Positions 1 through 8,183 of a stretch of DNA of 46,005 nucleotides are shown one piece after another. Position 1 is the first letter of the stretch; each line of letters begins with the position of its first letter. The position numbers were made by a program, and so were the translations under genes. The notes under the pieces are model-generated. The model searched no databases, was not told where the DNA came from, and saw only the letters and a list, made by a program, of their open reading frames with translations. The stretch spans positions 1-46,005 of the forward strand of contig CAMDLR010000017.1 of assembly GCA_945901845.1 (NCBI GenBank). The letters run 5' to 3'. This DNA comes from Sediminibacterium ginsengisoli (GTDB taxonomy: Bacteria; Bacteroidota; Bacteroidia; Chitinophagales; Chitinophagaceae).

Positions 1-4
1 GTTT

Positions 5-40
5 GAAAAAAAGTAAGGCCACAATTTCTTGCGGCCTTAC
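5..40 (-). terminator. Rho-independent terminator of lpdA
   Basis: On the minus strand a 10-bp stem (arms at 31-40 and 13-22, one mismatch) is followed by seven T residues (complement of 6-12). It lies about 20 bases after the lpdA stop codon, as expected for an intrinsic terminator. Confidence 0.85.
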
Positions 41-60
41 TCCTATTATTTGATTAGATC

Positions 61-1467
61 TTAAATATCAATTGCTTCGCCATAAGCTGCAGCAGTTGCT
101 TCTTTTAATCCTTCACTCATTGTTGGGTGCGGGTGTATTGCATTTAAAATTTCATGCGCTGTGGTTTCTAATTTACGCGCCACAACTGCTTCTGCAATCA
201 TTTCAGTTACGTTCATACCAATCATATGACAACCTAAAAATTCACCATATTTAGCGTCATAAATAACTTTTACAAAACCTTCTGTAGCACCTGCTGCACT
301 TGCCTTTCCGCTTGCTACAAATGGAAATTTACCTACTTTAATTTCGTAGCCAGCTTCTTTAGCTGCTTTTTCAGTGTAACCAACACTTGAAATTTCTGGA
401 ATGCAATAAGTACATCCTGGAACATTGTTGTAATCAATTGCATCTGGTAAATGATGGTGCTTTTTTTCGAGGTACGCCATATGCTCTGCGGCATTGATAC
501 CTTCTTTAGCAGCAACGTGCGCTAATGCTTGACCTGGAGAACAATCACCAATGGCATATACACCAGCAACAGATGTTTGTTGGTATTTATCTACAATCAC
601 TCTTCCTTTATCAACTTTAATACCTGCTTCTTCTAAACCAAGATTTTCGATATTAGCAACAACACCAACAGCACTTAAAACAACATCAGCTTCTAGTGTT
701 ACCATAGAACCATCTTGCTTTTTAACATGCGCTTTAACGCCAGCACCTGAAGTATCTAATGATTCTACAGAAGCGTTGGTCATAATTTCGATGCCTTGTT
801 TTTTATATTGTTTTTCTAATTCTTTAGAAATGTCTTCGTCTTCTACCGGAACAATGCGCGGCATAAATTCAACGATGGTTACTTTTGTACCCATGCTATT
901 GTATACATATGCAAACTCAACACCTATCGCGCCACTACCAACAATGATCATTGATTTTGGTTGATCAGCAAGTACCATGGCTTCACGGTATCCAAGCACT
1001 TTTTTACCATCCTGTTTTAGGTTTGGTAATTCTCTAGATCTACCACCAGTAGCTAGAACAATATATTTTGCTTCATGAATTTGCTTGTTACCATCTGCAG
1101 CTGTCACTTCTACTTTTCCTTTTGATACCACTTTACCATAGCCCATGATCACGTCAATCTTGTTCTTCTTCATTAAGAATTGAACACCTTTACTCATTTT
1201 ATCGGCAACACCACGGCTACGCTTGATAACACCACCAAAATCGTGGGTACCTGTTGCATTGATACCATAATCGGCACTATGCTTTACATATTCATATACT
1301 TGGGCACTTTTCAAAAGAGCTTTGGTAGGAATACAACCCCAGTTTAAACAAACACCACCAAGGCTCTCCTTTTCAATAACGGCTACTTTAAAACCTAATT
1401 GAGAAGCACGAATAGCAGCTGGGTATCCACCAGGTCCGCTACCAATAACAATTACATCATATGCCAT
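61..1467 (-). CDS. lpdA: Dihydrolipoyl dehydrogenase (E3)
   Basis: This flavoenzyme reoxidises dihydrolipoamide with NAD+ in the pyruvate, 2-oxoglutarate or branched-chain 2-oxoacid dehydrogenase complexes or the glycine cleavage system, in the cytoplasm. The 468-residue protein has the usual family length. An FAD-binding GSGPGG motif lies at residues 9-14, the redox-active disulfide is C40/C45 in GGVCLNWGCIPTK, a second GSGAIGVE dinucleotide motif binds NAD, and the C-terminal HPHPTMSE contains the catalytic His-Glu pair. No E1 or E2 genes are next to it, so it may serve several complexes. It has its own terminator, and a -7 promoter element sits upstream at 1516-1523. Related disulfide reductases such as mercuric or glutathione reductase are less likely because the C-terminal His-Pro-His-Pro region is typical of E3. 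Confidence 0.96.
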   Translation of the reverse strand: MAYDVIVIGSGPGGYPAAIRASQLGFKVAVIEKESLGGVCLNWGCIPTKALLKSAQVYEYVKHSADYGINATGTHDFGGVIKRSRGVADKMSKGVQFLMKKNKIDVIMGYGKVVSKGKVEVTAADGNKQIHEAKYIVLATGGRSRELPNLKQDGKKVLGYREAMVLADQPKSMIIVGSGAIGVEFAYVYNSMGTKVTIVEFMPRIVPVEDEDISKELEKQYKKQGIEIMTNASVESLDTSGAGVKAHVKKQDGSMVTLEADVVLSAVGVVANIENLGLEEAGIKVDKGRVIVDKYQQTSVAGVYAIGDCSPGQALAHVAAKEGINAAEHMAYLEKKHHHLPDAIDYNNVPGCTYCIPEISSVGYTEKAAKEAGYEIKVGKFPFVASGKASAAGATEGFVKVIYDAKYGEFLGCHMIGMNVTEMIAEAVVARKLETTAHEILNAIHPHPTMSEGLKEATAAAYGEAIDI

Positions 1468-1515
1468 AAAAACTAAATTACTTGATTATTAAGGGCCTAT
1501 TGGCCATTTGCGTTG

Positions 1516-1523
1516 CAAAATTA
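1516..1523 (-). promoter_or_regulatory. Bacteroidota -7 element for lpdA
   Basis: The minus strand reads TAATTTTG, an exact match to TAnnTTTG, about 50 bases upstream of the lpdA start. A TTG lies about 22 bases further upstream near 1546. The leader contains a small GGCC-TATT-GGCC dyad at 1494-1505. Confidence 0.5.
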
Positions 1524-1540
1524 AACTAAAATTGGGCAAA

Positions 1541-2362
1541 TTATTCAAAAAACACACGAACGGTTTGATAAAACCAATTGGTATCTTGTGCTGCTCCTTT
1601 GTTTTGCATTTGTTCATTAAAACCTTGCAATCCAAAGAGTCCTGCCATGTTTCCATTTCGAAGGGCTATTTCGAGATATCCTGCCGAGTTAAACCAGGCT
1701 AATTTATCTGTTTCGGATACGCTCGTGTAATTGTCACTGATACTATCTATCACCTCGTTACGCTTAAATACTATCTTAAAAGAACGTCCATTAGCTTGAG
1801 CCGCAAATTCAGAAGCCGTTATATTAATAACTACGTTTTCGAACTGATCAATAAATAGGATTTGACCCTCAATCCAATCGGGGCCTACGGTAGGCCTTAA
1901 TGGATAGGTTTCATTGATATTAGCGATGGCAACACCCCCATCTAGTAAATTACCTGTTTTACTTACTTTATTGATTGCCATAGCGATTACAGCAGTTATC
2001 TCAAGTAAAGTATGCTTATTATTTAAAGGAATAGCAACAAGATCAGTGGGCTTTTGCCCAGTAATCATGGTTAAGAGACCATTGTCGGGACAAATAATAT
2101 ACTGCTGGTTAAACTTAGCCATGAGTACATAATCTGTGGCACCTTCAAATAGGTTCACTAAAATGCAGTGAAAACTACCCCCCGGAAAATGCTTGATAGC
2201 GTTTCCAGAAACATAAGCTGCTTGCGGAAAATTAGTTTGCGGTAAATAATGCGTGATATCACACAAATTGGTGGTAGGATCTAGCTGTAAAAACTGACCT
2301 TTTATAGCGCCAACCAAAAAATCACGTTGGCCAATATCTGTTGATAGTGTTACAATTGGCAT
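1541..2362 (-). CDS. SAM hydroxide adenosyltransferase family protein (DUF62)
   Basis: This protein belongs to the family of SAM-dependent chlorinases, fluorinases and hydroxide adenosyltransferases; the common bacterial members hydrolyse S-adenosylmethionine to adenosine and methionine. The 273-residue length fits. The N-terminal STDIGQRDFLVGAIKG contains the SAM-binding aspartates D9 and D14, PDNGLLT lies at 92-98, and the C-terminal beta-barrel begins with IDQFENVVINI near 171-181. In that last motif, Glu replaces the Gly that I recall as usual in DxFGN, which may simply reflect a Bacteroidota subfamily. The start lies 29 bases after the stop of the upstream dehydrogenase gene, so the two are probably cotranscribed. 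Halogenase activity is unlikely; the physiological role of the family is poorly defined. Confidence 0.88.
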   Translation of the reverse strand: MPIVTLSTDIGQRDFLVGAIKGQFLQLDPTTNLCDITHYLPQTNFPQAAYVSGNAIKHFPGGSFHCILVNLFEGATDYVLMAKFNQQYIICPDNGLLTMITGQKPTDLVAIPLNNKHTLLEITAVIAMAINKVSKTGNLLDGGVAIANINETYPLRPTVGPDWIEGQILFIDQFENVVINITASEFAAQANGRSFKIVFKRNEVIDSISDNYTSVSETDKLAWFNSAGYLEIALRNGNMAGLFGLQGFNEQMQNKGAAQDTNWFYQTVRVFFE

Positions 2363-2391
2363 GCCTCATTGTTAACGTAATTACTTGTAAA

Positions 2392-3198
2392 TTATTTCAC
2401 TAGCTCGTTATTTTTAAAGAAAAACTTGCGAACCAATTTATCGGCTAATGCAGGAAAAAACTTATTCATAAATACAGCACGCTTACCCGTAAAAGTTAAC
2501 ACAAGCGTACGTTTGCGCTTTTCAATAGCATTTGCAATATGACCGGCACATTCTTCGGAACTCATCATGGCACCTTCATCCATTGGTGACTCCCCTTGCG
2601 ATTCTCCTTTACTATTTAAAGCTGCATTTCTAATATTTGAACTGGTAAATCCTGGACATACCCACATAACATTGGTTCCAGATTCTAAAAGCTCGGTACG
2701 AAGCGCTTCTAACCAACCATTAACAGCGTATTTAGACGCCGAATAGCCACTTCGACCCGGAAGACCCCTGTACCCTGCAATTGATGACACACCCACAATA
2801 GTGCCCTTATTTTTAACAATATGATCTAGCGCAAATTTGGTACAGTACACGGTGCCCCAAAAGTTAATATCCATAACGCGTCTAATGGTATCAAAATCTA
2901 CGTCTTGCACCAGTGCACGCATAGATACACCCGCATTATTAATAAGAATATCAATAGTACCGAACTCCTTTATTACAGCATCAATAAAACCCTTACAATC
3001 AATTTCTTTACTTACATCTGTGGCATGAATAAATAATGACTTACCCGTATTTGCCGATTGCAATTGATAGAGCTTTTGGTAATTACGTGCACAGGTAGCC
3101 ACTTTTGCACCCTTAATTAAATAAAGTTCAACAAGTGCCTTCCCAATTCCGTCGGAACCACCCGTAATAACTACTACTTTGTCTTGCATTTGATCCAT
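2392..3198 (-). CDS. Short-chain dehydrogenase/reductase (SDR)
   Basis: This is a classical SDR oxidoreductase of 268 residues that uses NAD(P)(H). The nucleotide motif TGGSDGIG is at 12-19, NNAG at 87-90, and the catalytic Ser-Tyr-Lys is S139, Y152 and K156 (YSASK). The substrate cannot be read from the sequence. The basic C-terminal tail, with a run of Lys, Arg and Phe, resembles members that associate with membranes and act on lipids, but that is only an inference. It begins a probable two-gene operon with the SAM hydroxide adenosyltransferase gene. An alternative ATG three codons in would remove only MDQ. A TATTTTTG promoter element lies just upstream. Confidence 0.9.
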   Translation of the reverse strand: MDQMQDKVVVITGGSDGIGKALVELYLIKGAKVATCARNYQKLYQLQSANTGKSLFIHATDVSKEIDCKGFIDAVIKEFGTIDILINNAGVSMRALVQDVDFDTIRRVMDINFWGTVYCTKFALDHIVKNKGTIVGVSSIAGYRGLPGRSGYSASKYAVNGWLEALRTELLESGTNVMWVCPGFTSSNIRNAALNSKGESQGESPMDEGAMMSSEECAGHIANAIEKRKRTLVLTFTGKRAVFMNKFFPALADKLVRKFFFKNNELVK

Positions 3199-3214
3199 AA
3201 AAACAAATTATGTT

Positions 3215-3222
3215 CAAAAATA
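3215..3222 (-). promoter_or_regulatory. -7 element for the SDR operon
   Basis: The minus strand reads TATTTTTG, an exact TAnnTTTG match, 17 bases upstream of the SDR start codon. It is divergent from the tRNA-Lys promoter in the same gap. No clear -33 TTG is seen. Confidence 0.45.
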
Positions 3223-3284
3223 AGCAAGTAAAAGGGTGTTATTTAGGAAATGTGGGTAAATCAAGTAAAAAAGAACCCTATTTA

Positions 3285-3315
3285 TTTGGCTATTTTTTTA
3301 TTTCGCTTATTTTTG
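3285..3315 (+). promoter_or_regulatory. Promoter of tRNA-Lys
   Basis: TTTGG at 3285-3289 and TATTTTTG at 3308-3315 match the Bacteroidota -33 (TTTG) and -7 (TAnnTTTG) elements, with 19 bases from the end of TTTG to the -7 box. The predicted start is near 3322, about 35 bases before the mature tRNA. This is the clearest promoter in the window. Confidence 0.75.
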
Positions 3316-3355
3316 CACTCCTGAAACAAACAAGTGATTGATTGTGAAGGGTGAA

Positions 3356-3428
3356 GATTCTGTAGCTCAGTTGGTAGAGCAATACACTTTTAATGTATGG
3401 GTCCTGGGTTCGAGTCCCAGCGGGATCA
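3356..3428 (+). tRNA. tRNA-Lys (anticodon TTT)
   Basis: A full cloverleaf can be folded by hand. The acceptor stem GATTCTG pairs with CGGGATC through two G-U pairs, the D-arm is GCTC/GAGC, the anticodon arm ATACA/TGTAT encloses the loop CTTTTAA with anticodon TTT, and the T-arm CTGGG/CCCAG encloses TTCGAGT. The discriminator base is A3428. The CCA end is not encoded, because the following bases are CAA. The gene is single, with its own promoter and terminator. Confidence 0.97.
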
Positions 3429-3433
3429 CAAAG

Positions 3434-3457
3434 CCTCAACGAAAGTTGGGGTTTTTT
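3434..3457 (+). terminator. Rho-independent terminator of tRNA-Lys
   Basis: CCTCAAC and GTTGGGG form a 7-bp stem with one G-U pair and a GAAA tetraloop. Six T residues follow directly (3452-3457). It begins six bases after the tRNA discriminator base. Confidence 0.9.
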
Positions 3458-3503
3458 ATGCGAAGACGCGAGTCAAGCTTGCTTGAATGAGCGGATGAAG
3501 CAT

Positions 3504-3534
3504 AAAAAAACTAACGCAACCAAAGGTTGCGTTA
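3504..3534 (-). terminator. Rho-independent terminator of the DUF3817 operon
   Basis: TAACGCAACC and GGTTGCGTTA form a perfect 10-bp stem around an AAA loop (3512-3534). On the minus strand it is followed by seven T residues (complement of 3504-3510). It ends the minus-strand operon whose last gene stops at 3614. Confidence 0.85.
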
Positions 3535-3613
3535 AAAGGCTCTACGCTAGCTCAATGCGGAAGGGACGACGGCGAAGTGCAACGGAGCCGACAATCCCAT
3601 TCTTACTAAATTT

Positions 3614-3919
3614 CTATTTATCTAATACTCTAAAAAGCACTTTGTCTGCATAAAATGTACCAAACGGTATTAATGAAGCTAAAAATGCCCAAAACATTTT
3701 AAGTAGGTTCCACTTATGTAAAAACGAAACTTGAAGCACTAAAAAAACATACAAAACAAAAAGAATTCCATGAGCCAAACCAACAATGTAATTAGGCTGA
3801 GGCATCGCATATTTATATTTCAAAATCATTGTAAATCCTAATAGTAAAAACGAGCAGCCTTCTAAAAATGCTACAATTCTTAGTCGTCCTAAAGCTGTTT
3901 TTAATAAATTATTTATCAT
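3614..3919 (-). CDS. DUF3817 family small membrane protein
   Basis: This is a 101-residue integral membrane protein with about three hydrophobic segments. Its pattern matches DUF3817: LRIVAFLEGCSFLLLGFTM near the N terminus, VGLAHGILFVLY in the middle and SLIPFGTFYADK near the C terminus. The family has no established function. I chose the ATG at 3917-3919 because a longer reading of the frame would overlap the preceding gene by more than 120 bases. With this start the gap to that gene is four bases, so the two are almost certainly cotranscribed. A terminator follows at 3504-3534. Confidence 0.85.
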   Translation of the reverse strand: MINNLLKTALGRLRIVAFLEGCSFLLLGFTMILKYKYAMPQPNYIVGLAHGILFVLYVFLVLQVSFLHKWNLLKMFWAFLASLIPFGTFYADKVLFRVLDK

Positions 3920-3923
3920 TTTA

Positions 3924-5168
3924 TTATTTATATTCAAATAAAATTGGAAAACCAAAGGAAACAAAAGCAGTCCAAATAAAATAAACCGGAAGGAACACTG
4001 CAATACTTTGCTCCACATCTTCCACCCCAACTTTGCCTCTAACAATCAAAAATAGTTTACGGCTTACGAGTATCAGGTTAAACAAAATGAGCAAATCGGC
4101 ACCAAGTACAGATAGTCGATTGGGAGAAAGTCCATAGCTACTAATACGGTATGAAATAGACGAAAGTGCTATAATATTAACCCCAATCGTTAAAACGGAT
4201 AATCCCAAGAGCAACCATTGGTTCAATTTTTGATCCGAAGACTTGGTAATTTCTGTTAAAGAAAACAAGATAAGTGCCATAACAGCTACCAATAAAACAT
4301 TAAATAACATTAAAAAGTCTCTGTTTGAGTTGGGGTAATTGCCGGTTGCAATAACGGTAGCAATAAATATAAAGAGGGTAACAAATACAATTGGTGTAAA
4401 AATCCTGGCTATAACCGGTGATATTTTGCTTACCAACTGGTTGTTGTTTTGAACCAAAAATGCCGCTACAACCGGCACCGATGATAATCCAATGGGTACT
4501 ATATAACCCTCAAAATAGATTTCAATTCTTACGCCTATCAATGAAAATAAACCAATGGTAATTGCGCAAAAAAATCCGCCCGCAATAAGCATAAGCCCTG
4601 ACATTACCATAAAATCGCCATTGAACCGTAAAAATGAAATCCTACTATTACTTTTTGTAAAACCGCCATTCATAAAAACGTATCCAAAAACAACCCATAG
4701 TAATAGTGGCATATGAATGGCCGCCTGAACAATAGAATCACTCTTGGGTAAATTGGGCAGCAAATTCATATATACCACAGAGGCTATTGTAATTACCACC
4801 GGAACAATAATACTAGATAAAACCTGCTTTTGCTTAAAAATAAAATAGGCCATTAATGCACCAAATAATATCAACCCAATATTTCGCGAATAATAAACAT
4901 CTTGTTCAATTTTTATAAAATTAGGGACAAGTGCAACCATTGATGCCACAGCTACAACACAAATAACCATCCACAATTCATTTTTATTTCCCCAGTTTAC
5001 ACCTGGTTGCACATAATGTAAGCGCTCATGCCAAACCTTTGCTACAGGCTCGTTTTTAATACTTTCGTATACAGCATCGAAATCCAATGTAAACTGAGCA
5101 GCATCTTGACGATACAGTATTTCAAGTGCAGCTGGTTTACCTATATTTTCGATGATTAAATGTTTCAT
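3924..5168 (-). CDS. Polytopic membrane protein, DUF4153-like
   Basis: The function is unknown. This start gives 414 residues. A soluble N-terminal region of about 70 residues (MKHLIIENIGKPAALEILYR and onward) precedes roughly eleven hydrophobic segments. Near residues 340-360, SYRISSYGLSPNRLSVLGA resembles the RIxxYGLTPNR signature I associate with DUF4153/DUF4173 membrane proteins; this is pattern memory and not a search result. The ATG at 5166-5168 is preferred because it leaves a 13-base gap to the upstream gene, whereas the longer frame (to 5198) overlaps that gene. It lies between a large oxidoreductase gene and the DUF3817 gene in one tight operon, which does not reveal a role. Confidence 0.7.
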   Translation of the reverse strand: MKHLIIENIGKPAALEILYRQDAAQFTLDFDAVYESIKNEPVAKVWHERLHYVQPGVNWGNKNELWMVICVVAVASMVALVPNFIKIEQDVYYSRNIGLILFGALMAYFIFKQKQVLSSIIVPVVITIASVVYMNLLPNLPKSDSIVQAAIHMPLLLWVVFGYVFMNGGFTKSNSRISFLRFNGDFMVMSGLMLIAGGFFCAITIGLFSLIGVRIEIYFEGYIVPIGLSSVPVVAAFLVQNNNQLVSKISPVIARIFTPIVFVTLFIFIATVIATGNYPNSNRDFLMLFNVLLVAVMALILFSLTEITKSSDQKLNQWLLLGLSVLTIGVNIIALSSISYRISSYGLSPNRLSVLGADLLILFNLILVSRKLFLIVRGKVGVEDVEQSIAVFLPVYFIWTAFVSFGFPILFEYK

Positions 5169-5181
5169 GCTGCAATTTAAT

Positions 5182-8094
5182 TTATACAAGTGCCTCAAAC
5201 AAAATCTCTACCGGGTGCAAAGCCTTTTCGCCGGTTCCATCCTTAATTTGATGCCTACAACTGGTTCCCGGAGCAGATACAGTGCAATTACTGGCGCTTG
5301 CTCTAACCTTAGGAAACAACACGAGTTCCCCTATTTGCATAGAAACATCGTAATGTTCTTTTTCGTACCCAAAAGACCCTGCCATGCCACAACATCCCGA
5401 CGGGATGGTTTCAACTTTATAATTTGTAGGAAAAGACAACACAGCAACAGAATCAGCAATAGATCCAATGGCTTTTTGCTGACAATGACCATGGAGTAAT
5501 AGAGATTTGTTATTTGTTGTAAACTTATCTTTTGTGATATTTCCTGCAGCCATTTCTTTGGCTAAAAATTCGTCGATATAAAAACTATTAGCCGATAAAT
5601 TTTCAGCAGCAACTAAATTTTGATCCGTTGCTAAATCGGGATATTCATCTCTAAAAGTTAAAATTGCAGAAGGCTCAATGCCAATTAATGGGCGCTCAGC
5701 TGTTACCAACCCACTTAACAATTCAATATTTTTATTGGCAATAATTTTCGCCTTTCTAACAAGCCCCTTTGAAAGCCATGTTCGCCCACTCTCTTCATGA
5801 ACCGGGATCACCACGCCATAACCTAGAGTCGTTAACAATTGCACCGCTTTAATACCAATATGCGCATCGTTGTAATTGGTAAACTCATCACAAAACAAAT
5901 ACACCGTTTTTATGGGTGATTGTGGCGCCACATAATTTTTTTGATACCAGTGTTGTAAAGTTTGCACAGAAAGTGATGGCATGGATCTTTTGATGGCAAA
6001 ACCAGATACCGCTTTAATAATTGAACCTATTACAATATTAGAAACTGCAAAATTATACAGCCTTGGTATGCGTGAACCAAACTTTGCAGCAGCCGTAAAA
6101 TTGGCTATTAGTTTTGATCTAAATGGAACACCATTGGTATCATAATAATGTTGTAAAAACTCGGCTTTTAATTTAGCCATATCCACATTAGAAGGACACT
6201 CTGACTTACATGCCTTGCAGCTTAAGCAAAGGCTCATAACGTCATAAATTTCTTTATGGTTGTATCTATTTTGCTCGGTAGAATGCGTTAAAAATTCACG
6301 TAAAATATTAGCCCTAGCCCTAGTGGTATCTTTTTCGTTTCTTGTGGCCATATAAGACGGGCACATGGTACCACCAGACAAATGTGTTTTACGGCAATCA
6401 CCAGAACCGTTACACTGCTCGGCGTGTTGTAAAATATCTTGTTTGTGAAATCTAAAAATAGTTTCAAAGGCTGGTGTGCTTTGCCCGGGCTCATACCTGA
6501 GCATACTATTCATAGACGGCGTATCCACAATTTTGTTAGGGTTAAAAATGCCTTTTGGATCCCAAGTATATTTTACTTCTTGTAATAATTTGTAATTTTT
6601 TTCACCCACCATTTGCTTGATAAACTCACCACGCAATCGTCCATCGCCATGCTCGCCACTTAATGAACCATCGTATTTTTTTACAAGTGTTGCCACTTCT
6701 TCGGCAATGGTTCTAAATAAAGCGTTGCCTTCTTTTGTTTTTAAATTAATAATAGGTCTTAAATGAATCTCACCAGAACCAGCATGCGCATAGTGCACCG
6801 CATACAATTCATGCTTTTTTAATATTTCATTAAAGTCTTTAATATAATTGGGTAAATCATGTACGTCTACAGCCGTATCTTCAATTACTGGAACTGCTTT
6901 TTCGTCGCCAGGTAAATTACTTAAGAGCCCCAGCCCTGCTTTGCGCAGCGTCCATATCTTTTTGGTATCGGCGCCAAATAAAACAGGAAAATGATAACCC
7001 AGTCCTGCAGCACGCATATCGGCTTCAACTGCATTTGTAAGTGCTAAAATTTCCTCGCGCGTTTCTCTAACAAATTCAATCACCAAAATAGCACCCGGAT
7101 CTCCTTCAACAAAAAAACGGTTTTTACTTTGCTCTTTATTTTCTTTGGTACATTCTAAAATATAATGATCAATTAATTCACTCGCACTGGGATTATATTT
7201 AAGTCCAATTAAATTGGCGTGTAACGATTCGTCGATGGTATTAAAATGCACACACAATAAACCTGTTTCTTTCGCAGGTGCAGGCACTACTTGTAATTTT
7301 ATTTCGGTGATAAATGCAAGTGTACCCTCTGATCCCGCTATTAAATTACAAAAATTAAATGCTGGGCCACCCGCGGTAAAAGGGCTCGCGTCAACAAGTA
7401 TATCAATGGCATAGCCCGTATTGCGACGTACAATTGATTTTTTAGGAAATTCTTTTTTAATTTCTTGTTGGTTGTCATAGCTACTAAGCATCGACCTTAC
7501 CGACTTATAAATTTTTCCTTCTAAACTATCCAACCCACATTTAGTATGAAAATCATCATTGGTAATAGTGTTAAACACAACCTCAGATCCATCACTTAAA
7601 AATGCAGTAACTTCTAATAAATGCTCACGTGTACTTTTATAAATTACAGAGTTAGATCCACAAGAATTATTGCCTACCATGCCACCCATCATGGCTCTAT
7701 TAGCCGTAGAAGTTTCGGGGCCAAAAAATAAACCATGTAGTTTTAAAAATAAATTGAGCTCATCTCTAATCACACCAGGTTCTACCCTTACCCAACCTTC
7801 TTTTACATTAAGCTCTATAATTTTTGTAAAGTGTTTTGATACATCCACTACAATACCATTTCCAACCACCTGTCCAGCTAGTGAAGTACCTGCCGTACGC
7901 GGAATTAGTGAGGTATTGTTAGCAGCTGCAAAAGAAATTAAAGTGGCAATATCAGCCTTTGATTTTGGTATCGCCACAGCTAGTGGCATTTCACGGTAAC
8001 TAGAAGCGTCGGTAGCATACAATGTGCGCATGGTTTTGTCAAAAAACAAATCTCCGTGCAGTTGCCCTGCTAATTGTTGTAACGCTTTATCCAT
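5182..8094 (-). CDS. FAD-linked oxidase / Fe-S oxidoreductase fusion (YdiJ/GlcD-GlpC type)
   Basis: This 970-residue cytoplasmic or membrane-associated dehydrogenase probably oxidises a D-2-hydroxy acid (D-lactate, D-2-hydroxyglutarate or similar). The N-terminal half is a PCMH-type FAD domain (RTAGTSLAGQ, GGMVGNNSCGSNS) followed by an FAD-oxidase C-terminal domain with SGEHGDGR. The second half is GlpC-like: one cysteine group in GDCRKTHLSGGTMCPS, a 4Fe-4S motif in CLSCKACKSECP near residue 640, and a CCG domain ending in GCCGMAGSFGYE. The length is close to that of E. coli YdiJ. The substrate cannot be decided between lactate, 2-hydroxyglutarate and glycolate. It is first in an operon with two membrane proteins. 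A TAAATTTG element lies 18 bases upstream. Confidence 0.9.
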   Translation of the reverse strand: MDKALQQLAGQLHGDLFFDKTMRTLYATDASSYREMPLAVAIPKSKADIATLISFAAANNTSLIPRTAGTSLAGQVVGNGIVVDVSKHFTKIIELNVKEGWVRVEPGVIRDELNLFLKLHGLFFGPETSTANRAMMGGMVGNNSCGSNSVIYKSTREHLLEVTAFLSDGSEVVFNTITNDDFHTKCGLDSLEGKIYKSVRSMLSSYDNQQEIKKEFPKKSIVRRNTGYAIDILVDASPFTAGGPAFNFCNLIAGSEGTLAFITEIKLQVVPAPAKETGLLCVHFNTIDESLHANLIGLKYNPSASELIDHYILECTKENKEQSKNRFFVEGDPGAILVIEFVRETREEILALTNAVEADMRAAGLGYHFPVLFGADTKKIWTLRKAGLGLLSNLPGDEKAVPVIEDTAVDVHDLPNYIKDFNEILKKHELYAVHYAHAGSGEIHLRPIINLKTKEGNALFRTIAEEVATLVKKYDGSLSGEHGDGRLRGEFIKQMVGEKNYKLLQEVKYTWDPKGIFNPNKIVDTPSMNSMLRYEPGQSTPAFETIFRFHKQDILQHAEQCNGSGDCRKTHLSGGTMCPSYMATRNEKDTTRARANILREFLTHSTEQNRYNHKEIYDVMSLCLSCKACKSECPSNVDMAKLKAEFLQHYYDTNGVPFRSKLIANFTAAAKFGSRIPRLYNFAVSNIVIGSIIKAVSGFAIKRSMPSLSVQTLQHWYQKNYVAPQSPIKTVYLFCDEFTNYNDAHIGIKAVQLLTTLGYGVVIPVHEESGRTWLSKGLVRKAKIIANKNIELLSGLVTAERPLIGIEPSAILTFRDEYPDLATDQNLVAAENLSANSFYIDEFLAKEMAAGNITKDKFTTNNKSLLLHGHCQQKAIGSIADSVAVLSFPTNYKVETIPSGCCGMAGSFGYEKEHYDVSMQIGELVLFPKVRASASNCTVSAPGTSCRHQIKDGTGEKALHPVEILFEALV

Positions 8095-8111
8095 TGCTGC
8101 TTATTCTGGTG

Positions 8112-8119
8112 CAAATTTA
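8112..8119 (-). promoter_or_regulatory. -7 element for the FAD/Fe-S oxidoreductase operon
   Basis: The minus strand reads TAAATTTG, an exact TAnnTTTG match, in the 89-base divergent gap with the hydrolase gene. No convincing -33 TTG is seen. Confidence 0.45.
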
Positions 8120-8183
8120 GCTAAAATAAAGAGATAGTAGCTTGTAATTGCTAGGTAGTTAGAATTCATTTAATTTAGAGTCT

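Noticed and set aside
3393..3653. Open frame of 86 codons running through tRNA-Lys and its terminator
   Set aside because: It begins inside the tRNA gene, crosses two terminator hairpins and has an atypical composition, so it is not a credible gene.
3920..4045. Longer N terminus for the DUF3817 protein
   Set aside because: It would overlap the preceding membrane-protein gene by more than 120 bases and lacks family similarity. The ATG at 3919 fits the family length.
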